Positions 58,396-64,000 of a stretch of 64,000 nucleotides of DNA are shown here, one piece after another. The position numbers were made by a program, and so were the translations under genes. The first letter of the stretch is position 1; each line of letters begins with the position of its first letter. Source of the stretch: Polytrichum commune (taxonomy: Eukaryota > Streptophyta > Polytrichopsida > Polytrichales > Polytrichaceae); the NCBI GenBank assembly GCA_950295325.1, contig OX485806.1:17608001-17672000 (forward strand). Direction: 5' to 3'. Under the pieces are notes generated by a model, which was given only the letters and a program-made list of their open reading frames with translations, was not told where the DNA came from and ran no database searches.

Positions 58396-58551
58396 CTGCA
58401 AATTGCTAAGTAGCTGCGCAATTCCTCGCAACGGGACCTGGATCTCCGATGCAGCTAGGCTCGATCGATGGAGATCAAGGAGGAGAGCGCGAGTGTGGCG
58501 GCTGTAATAGTAGTGTAGGGAATTGTGGAGTTGAGTAGCCGAGTCGGCTCT

Positions 58552-58558
58552 TCATATA
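58552..58558 (-). promoter_or_regulatory. TATA-like box of the lipid transfer protein gene
   Basis: TATATGA on the minus strand, about 195 bp upstream of the chosen start codon. It predicts a transcription start near 58520-58530 and a 5' UTR of about 165-175 nt that ends in a purine-rich (GAA)n tract (58363-58395). A repeat A copy starts only about 70 bp further upstream. Confidence 0.5.
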
Positions 58559-58629
58559 CTCGCGCCCACGCGCCTAGTGACACAGCCTTGGAGGACGTCC
58601 CTTGTGACCCACCGGACGGACTAGGGTCT

Positions 58630-58830
58630 TGGGACCAAAGTCCTAGTGTTTCCAAGCCCAACCGGTTACATGTTGTGATCTTTCAGTTTTTCTTCATTAA
58701 TTTAAGGTATTCTTTATAGATTCCTCTAAAATGATCGGTAATTTTCTTGACGCATTGATCTTCAACCGGTTATTTTTTAAACTCGGGTGGTTCATCTATT
58801 ACTAGCGGGTGCTAGTTGGTTCTCCCAGTC
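58630..58830 (-). repeat. dispersed repeat A, minus-strand copy upstream of the LTP gene
   Basis: On the minus strand: GGGAGAACCAACTAGC, TAATAGATGAACCACCCGAG, AATAACCGGTTGAAGATCAA, AAATTACCGATCATTTTAGA, GAAAAACTGAAAGATC, TGTAACCGGTTGGG and CTTGGAAACACTAGGACTTT. This is nearly full-length and close to the consensus, and supplies most of the DNA just upstream of the gene's TATA-like box. Confidence 0.85.
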
Positions 58831-58918
58831 CACTAATAAGGACTAGGGAACCAAGGCCAAAGGTCTGAGCAAGGTTACTGGACATAACCATTTCGAACGG
58901 TCTCCAGCTTAATGAACA

Positions 58919-58950
58919 AGGAGAGCCGACCACTAGCTACAAATGAACTA
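58919..58950 (+). repeat. dispersed repeat A, left part of a split copy
   Basis: GGAGAGCCGACCACTAGCTA and CAAATGAACTA are the start of repeat A; the rest resumes at 61472 after the pogo-like transposon. The junction dinucleotide is TA. Confidence 0.8.
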
Positions 58951-59325
58951 CAGTCTAACTTCGTTAGTATGGCACTCGTTTATACGACACCCTCAATATT
59001 AAGACACATTTTTGCGCGACCAAAGTTTCTAGTTCAAAACTCCCTCTTTTATACAACTATGACACTTGATAATACAACATTTAGAATCTCCGTTTTGTCA
59101 TATTAAAGAGGTAATTAATGCTAAAATCCCTTTCATCTATGTTATGTATATTTAAAATACACCCATTTTCACTTGGGAATTACTTGGGAACTTCACTTAT
59201 TATGGGAAACTTAATGATAATTAGAGTTACTAGTGTAGAATGGACATGGTTAGGGTTAGAGTGACCTCCTTCTTATTCTTTTGTCAGATTATGAGCCTAA
59301 AGATGTTTACAACATGGATGAGACT

Positions 59326-60135
59326 CTCGGGGCGATCACACCCCCTTACGTTTTGTAACCATGTCCGATATTGGGGTATTTAATAGGGGGATATTTATGC
59401 ACCTCTCAATATATTTTCCCGCCCTATTTGTACATATAAAGCTACTTTGACGTATTTTTTAGCACCCTATATTTATTTATAATTATTTGGAGAGGCTAAT
59501 TTTTGGCACCATATTTTCTTTATAAATCATACAAGTACCAAATAGTGGACGGAATACTATAGCATTGCAAAATCCACTATGTGAGCAACAAACATTCCAT
59601 ACCATACATCTTGTCATTCAATTAGTTATACCAATCCTAAATCATTCAAAGTACCATTCAAAACACAACCAATAGCATTTGGGTACTAGTTAAAGGGTTA
59701 TCAATAAACATGGAGACAGCAAAATATACAAGCTAACATAGACAAGTTGTAAACATGGATAGAACAAAACAAGAATTACAATCAGTTGTGACAAGACATC
59801 AAATTTTGCACAACTACCTACTCCAAAATAATAATAATAATAATAATAATTGCATTCAAATACAAGAAAGCTAAATACAAAAGCCATAATTATTGTATTG
59901 ATCCTACTACACACTTTTAGAGGATCCAATATCTATAACCTTTTCTTTTCTTTCTACTGATTACCAAAATGTAGGAATTATTCACCATCCTATTTTACAT
60001 ATAATCATGTAGGGGGCGTATTTCCAATACTATGGTAGATCTAACGAATTTATAATTTTTACCCTCGACAAATCAAATTGATCTTATTTTTTTATCTCAC
60101 GTGGTTTCTAAAATTCCACTAGTTACCTCCCCGAG
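59326..60135. mobile_element. hAT-type MITE, copy 3, inside the transposase
   Basis: A perfect 8-bp duplication ATGAGACT lies at 59318-59325 and 60136-60143. The ends are CTCGGGGCGATCAC and ...GTTACCTCCCCGAG, the right one matching the family end CTCGGGGAGGTCACT. The right subterminal part (ATAAAAAAATAAGATC with AACCACGTG on the minus strand) matches the copy at 9297-9919. An AAT trinucleotide repeat lies at 59826-59850. The 79-residue minus frame inside is not a gene. Confidence 0.9.
59826..59850. repeat. (AAT)n microsatellite
   Basis: About eight AAT repeats inside the hAT-type MITE. Confidence 0.9.
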
Positions 60136-61471
60136 ATGAGACTGGATTGTATTTTAAAGCACATCCTAATAAAACATTAGGTCAAGGGAAGGTGAAGGGT
60201 TGAAAGTTACAAAAGGAGCATGTAACACTTGCTCTTGTTGTTAATCGAACTAGGACTGATAAGTTAAAGTTGCTTGTGATTTATGCATCCAAGCAACCAC
60301 GATGTTTTGGAAGGTGGCAACCTTATGAGTATGTTTGGTAGCACTCAAATAAAACAGCTTGGATGAAGGGGGATATATTTGAAGCTTGGATTTTGAAGCT
60401 CAACAATCAGTTCAAAGGTCAAAATCGAAAGGTGATTATGATTTTGGATAGTACATCTTCACATGTTGTTAGCTCAGCCAAAGTTGGTAAGTCTCATGGT
60501 TTGTCAACCTTGGAATTAAGCAACATAACTTTGGTATTCCTTCCTCCCAATGTTACAAGTGTAGTTCAACCTTTGGATCAAGGTATAATAACATCTTTCA
60601 AAATTCAGTATAAGAAGAAACTTTTGTAGTGGGTTTTATCACAGTATGATGATGCTACATTGAAGGACTTAAGGAAGGTGGTGCCCAACATCAGACAAGC
60701 TATCATGTGAAGTTATGAGGTATGGAGCAAGTTGGATGCACAGATAGTCAGGAATTGTTGGAGGATGGCGCATATTTTACCTGCAACATGGAATGTTGAT
60801 TTTGCCCTAGTTGATGAAAAGGAGAAGAATAGAATGTAAGAAGAATCAGATGATCTTGGTGCTCTGATTTCAAAGTTGCGATTGGGTGATGATGAGATGT
60901 CAATCAAGACTTACATTCAAATGGAAGGGGAAGAGATTACTAAGCTAGAATTGAGTATTGATGAGTTGGTGGATGTTGCTTTGGGAATCAATTATGCACA
61001 AGGCTTTAATCTTAATGTTGATCTACATTCAATAGACGTGGACGATGTTGCTCCACCTACGGTAAAGCTTAGTGATGCTAAACGTCATGCATCATTGTTG
61101 TCTAATTTCTTATTAGACAACTCTTTACATTTTGGTGTTAATGAAATTATTAATTTTCAAAAACTAGTAGGGAATTTGGATAAGATGACAATTGCTAACT
61201 TGGATAGGCAACACCAAAGATCTTTGAACTCATATTTCAAGAGCTCTTGAGAATATTTGTATTTGTTTAGAGTTATAATTTATTATTTCATACAATTTAT
61301 ATTGCTTAAACTTGTTGTATATATATTTAAGCTCATATTGCTTATGTTTTTGTATTCCCTCGATAGTATGACAATTCTACGCCATTTGTCATATTAACGA
61401 GAAGACGACACCTCGATAATACGATATTTTTTTGTGTTTCCTAAACGTGTCATACTAAAGAGGGAGAACAG

Positions 61472-61640
61472 TAGTTGAAGTTCAAGATTTTAAGAAAATT
61501 ATCGATTATTTTAGAGTAATCTAAAAAATAGACCTCAAATCGATTATAAAAACTGGAAGATGTCAACATGTAACTGGTCGGACTTAAAATCTAAAGGATC
61601 TTGATCGATTATGCCCAAGATTTTCCCTAGACATTGTTCC
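61472..61640 (+). repeat. dispersed repeat A, right part of the split copy
   Basis: TAGTTGAAGTTCAAGATTTT, ATCGATTATTTTAGAG, GGAAGATGTCAACATGTAAC, and GATTATGCCCAAGATTTTCC continue repeat A from 58950 without loss beyond the TA duplication. Confidence 0.85.
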
Positions 61641-62861
61641 AGGGAAGCAAGCATGGTCAAGTACACGGAAAAAGTGCTCCGGAATACAAAACCAATTTTT
61701 TTGGGTCAAATGCCTAAAAGTAGTAGGAAAGTGTTGTTTAAACTGGATTTCTTCACATGGCGCCCTCTAATGTTGTGTTAGGTAGTCAAATATTAAAATA
61801 ATGTTATGAAAATTTCAAAGCTTATCATTAAAAATACTACTCAAAAGGAAATGGCTAAATTTGGTTTGAACGTAGAATTCATGACGTTAAATATTTTGAA
61901 GTTGGAATTTTTTTCATGTTTCTTGAATTCATTTTAAACTTGAGGGCAACATTACAAAACTTTGTATAAAAACATCAATTTTAAGTAATTCTATCATGTT
62001 TTAAACAAATTTTAGATAATTATGTGTTCAATTGAAGATTTTAGAGTGTATATGAGTGTATCCATAAAGTAAAGACACTTCGAGATTTGTATATTTATTA
62101 CTTAGTGGAGCTAAAATCATGGACATTCTTTCATAATTTAAATAACAAGAGGTAATACTAATTAGTCGTATTAGAGGAGAGTGTTGTCGCCTTCGCTTAG
62201 ATCATTCAATTTGACCTTCTTTTAGATTTAAAATAACAACAAGTGACAATTAATCATCCAAATAGATGAGGGGGTGATGCATGAGACATGTGGCCCAGAG
62301 TGATGTCTATTCCAAGAGATCCAAACACAAAATTTGGCAAAAAATGTCCAAAAATTCTCTCTTCTTGAACAAACTCTTCTTGAACAAACAAAAAGGTGGA
62401 TTGTCTCAAATTATGAGGCTTTGTTAGAAGTATAATTTTAAAATATACTAAAAATAGAATTTGATGAAGATTCTCCCTAAACTCATGAGTTGAATTCTCC
62501 TATTTTCTACCTTACAAATAACTCTATTGTATTTTACTAGTCCCATAAGTCTTTTGGCTTCCAAAATTTGTAAATCAATTTTATTTCAAGTTGGTCCATT
62601 TCATCTTTTTCAAAAGGCCTATCTCACACACAGCTCAGGTTAGACAAAGAAATATCAATTAATTTTCTAATTGATGATTTTGGAGAAATTATGACTTGTT
62701 GTCCAAAATATGAAAGAATTATAATATAAAAAGCTTGCTTAAACTAGAGAAACATTTGTAAATGAATAAGTATATATATATATGAAGTACATGCATCAAA
62801 ATATTATTGGTCAATAACTTCATGTGAAATACTACCTAGCATTATAAAATTGCCTTTTAAT
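61641..62861. other. AT-rich non-coding DNA, nothing recognised
   Basis: No coding frame, RNA gene or paired repeats recognised. Confidence 0.55.
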
Positions 62862-63034
62862 AAGGAATTATTAAATCGACCACACGGTGGTTTAAATGAC
62901 CACAGAGATGTGTCAAAATTTGATTATTGAAATGTAAAGGAAGAGGGAGCAAAACTCATACCTTGCTCCTATTCATGTGTGAGATGACAACTTAAATCAT
63001 AAACAAACTACGTGGTCAATTTAACAATTCCCTT
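62862..63034. mobile_element. small TIR element (173 bp)
   Basis: AAGGAATTATTAAATCGACCAC at the left is inverted at the right as GTGGTCAATTTAACAATTCCCTT; about 20 of 22 pair. Non-coding, MITE-sized. No clear target duplication. Confidence 0.6.
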
Positions 63035-64000
63035 CAATAATTCACACACTAAAAATCACCAACACATATGTCATCATGTCCAAAAATTCAAAATCTTCAA
63101 ATAATGACCAAGGTGTCAAAAATGTAGAAGAATACATATTCATGTGGCCAACCTTTTGGATATTTCAAAGGAGGTGGCTAAATCATCCAAGTACTCAGAT
63201 ATTACATACTAGGCAACAACATGTCCAATTTGGCCCCAAATATATGGTATACCAACTAGTGGGGGGAAACTAACAAGGGATCAAGTTGGAGTTTGTGAAA
63301 GAGGCTATAATTTTAAAATCAAATAAAATTATTATTATAAATATATTTATAAATAAAATAAAATAAAATAAAATAAACCTTGACAATTCATAGACTTTGC
63401 TTGTCGAAAACTCTACATTTCACTGAACGAGTGCTCCCCATAAACAGGGACTCCTTGAATTGAAAGGGAATTATGCTTGCCCGATTCAAGGTCCCACGGA
63501 ACGCAATCAAGGAGTTGAGTATATGCTATGGATATTACAGATATTTGCAAACATATAATTACATCAAAATTCTTTGTAAGTAAAGATCAAGTATGGAACC
63601 TCGTTATGTAAGTTCAGGTTACGGATATTAAGTATCATTGGAATTAACAGCAACGGAGCTAATTTCTAAAATACACATGCCTACCGTTGCAAACCATGTT
63701 GCATGTTTCTAGGCACATCTCATGTCCATAAGAATAATGATGCAAACACAACTTTGACATGATTAAGAATGTTGACATGGACTATTCTTGAAATTCTAAA
63801 ATGTCCATGATCACATATAACACCGGTTTGGGTAAAAGTGCACATAAGCATGTGCATTTTTTTGGGGATTAATTTTAAATATTTTATTCTCAAAATTTGA
63901 AATGAATATGGAATAAATTCGTCCTTTGGCATAAATATTTTTAAAACAAGCATTATACACTATATGACCATCATATGTATATTGTGTTTCACCTTTTTAG
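63035..64000. other. AT-rich non-coding DNA, nothing recognised
   Basis: An AAATA pentamer repeat lies at 63352-63377. Short frames such as 63076-63273 have no recognised domain. Confidence 0.5.

Larger units (their letters stand above)
59285..61250 (+). pseudogene. pogo-like DDE transposase pseudogene, split by a MITE
   Basis: Coding remains lie at 59285-59325 and 60144-61250. The first ends NMDET and the second begins GLYFKAHPNKTLGQGKVKG; the MITE plus its duplication falls exactly between codons of MDETGLYF, the first catalytic Asp motif. Then follow LVIYASKQPRCF, AWMKGDIFEAWI, ILDSTSSH (second Asp, 60447-60449) and FLPPNVTSVVQPLDQGII (third Asp, 60576-60578), the DDE_1 pattern of Tigger, Jerky and CENP-B relatives. 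One frame is kept from 60144 to 61250 with five nonsense codons (TGA 60201, TAG 60339, TAG 60627, TGA 60708, TAA 60837) and no frameshift. The N-terminal helix-turn-helix region is absent. Non-functional. Confidence 0.93.
58951..61471 (+). mobile_element. pogo/Tigger-like DNA transposon, internally deleted
   Basis: TA at 58949-58950 and 61472-61473 flanks ends CAGTCTAACTTCGTTAGTATGGCAC-like on the left and, inverted, CTGTTCTCCCTCTTTAGTATGACAC-like on the right; TTAGTATG(G/A)CAC is shared. TA duplication and the CAGT start fit the pogo group of Tc1/mariner. Inside are the catalytic part of a DDE transposase and an 810-bp hAT-type MITE. The N-terminal DNA-binding part of the transposase is missing. 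It sits in a repeat A copy. Confidence 0.88.

Noticed and set aside
58037..58507. 156-residue plus-strand frame and an overlapping 106-residue minus frame
   Set aside because: Shadows of the GC-rich lipid transfer protein exon; the eight-cysteine frame explains the conservation.

Overview
This is nuclear DNA of a land plant with a large, AT-rich, gene-poor, repeat-laden genome. The plant call rests on an eight-cysteine lipid transfer protein gene near the right end, Stowaway, CACTA and hAT-type MITEs, tRNA-derived SINEs, a copia relic, and the absence of operons or phage and bacterial genes. The lipid transfer protein ends in a GYVCNG-like tail that reminds me of moss, lycophyte and fern proteins, and one LINE carries RNase H plus a restriction-like nuclease domain, a combination best known from green algae. 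I therefore lean towards a non-seed plant such as a fern or clubmoss, with low confidence. Layout. 1-7 kb: AT-rich DNA, one TIR element, a decayed multi-exon gene resembling a DNA amino-methyltransferase (about 2.5-4.8 kb) and a 155-bp foldback. 7-14 kb: two Stowaway MITEs, an hAT-type MITE, and a repeat B copy interrupted by a MITE and by a SINE with perfect 14-bp target duplications. 14-24 kb: TIR elements, a minus-strand SINE, a local duplication and repeat A. 24-26.3 kb: a full-length tRNA-derived SINE and a dead copia fragment. 26.9-29.85 kb: an old LINE copy interrupted by an hAT-type MITE. 30-34 kb: two CACTA-type foldback MITEs with 3-bp duplications. 35-46 kb: a 46-bp minisatellite, a young 5'-truncated LINE with open frame and 14-bp duplications, a TIR family, a 106-108-bp tandem array grown from one TIR end, and paired MITEs. 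46-57 kb: mostly unexplained non-coding DNA with dispersed repeats and a 250-bp tandem repeat. 57.9-58.6 kb: the only convincing host gene, on the minus strand. 58.6-61.6 kb: repeat A split by a pogo-like DNA transposon that is itself split by an hAT-type MITE. Working relations: host gene content is one secreted lipid-binding protein. Everything else that can be named is mobile DNA, often nested, so insertion order can be read from target duplications. The most informative system is a LINE and SINE pair: the SINE at 24.05-24.43 kb shares its 3' end with the 3' UTR of the LINE at 38.81-40.22 kb, which suggests the LINE machinery mobilised the SINE.
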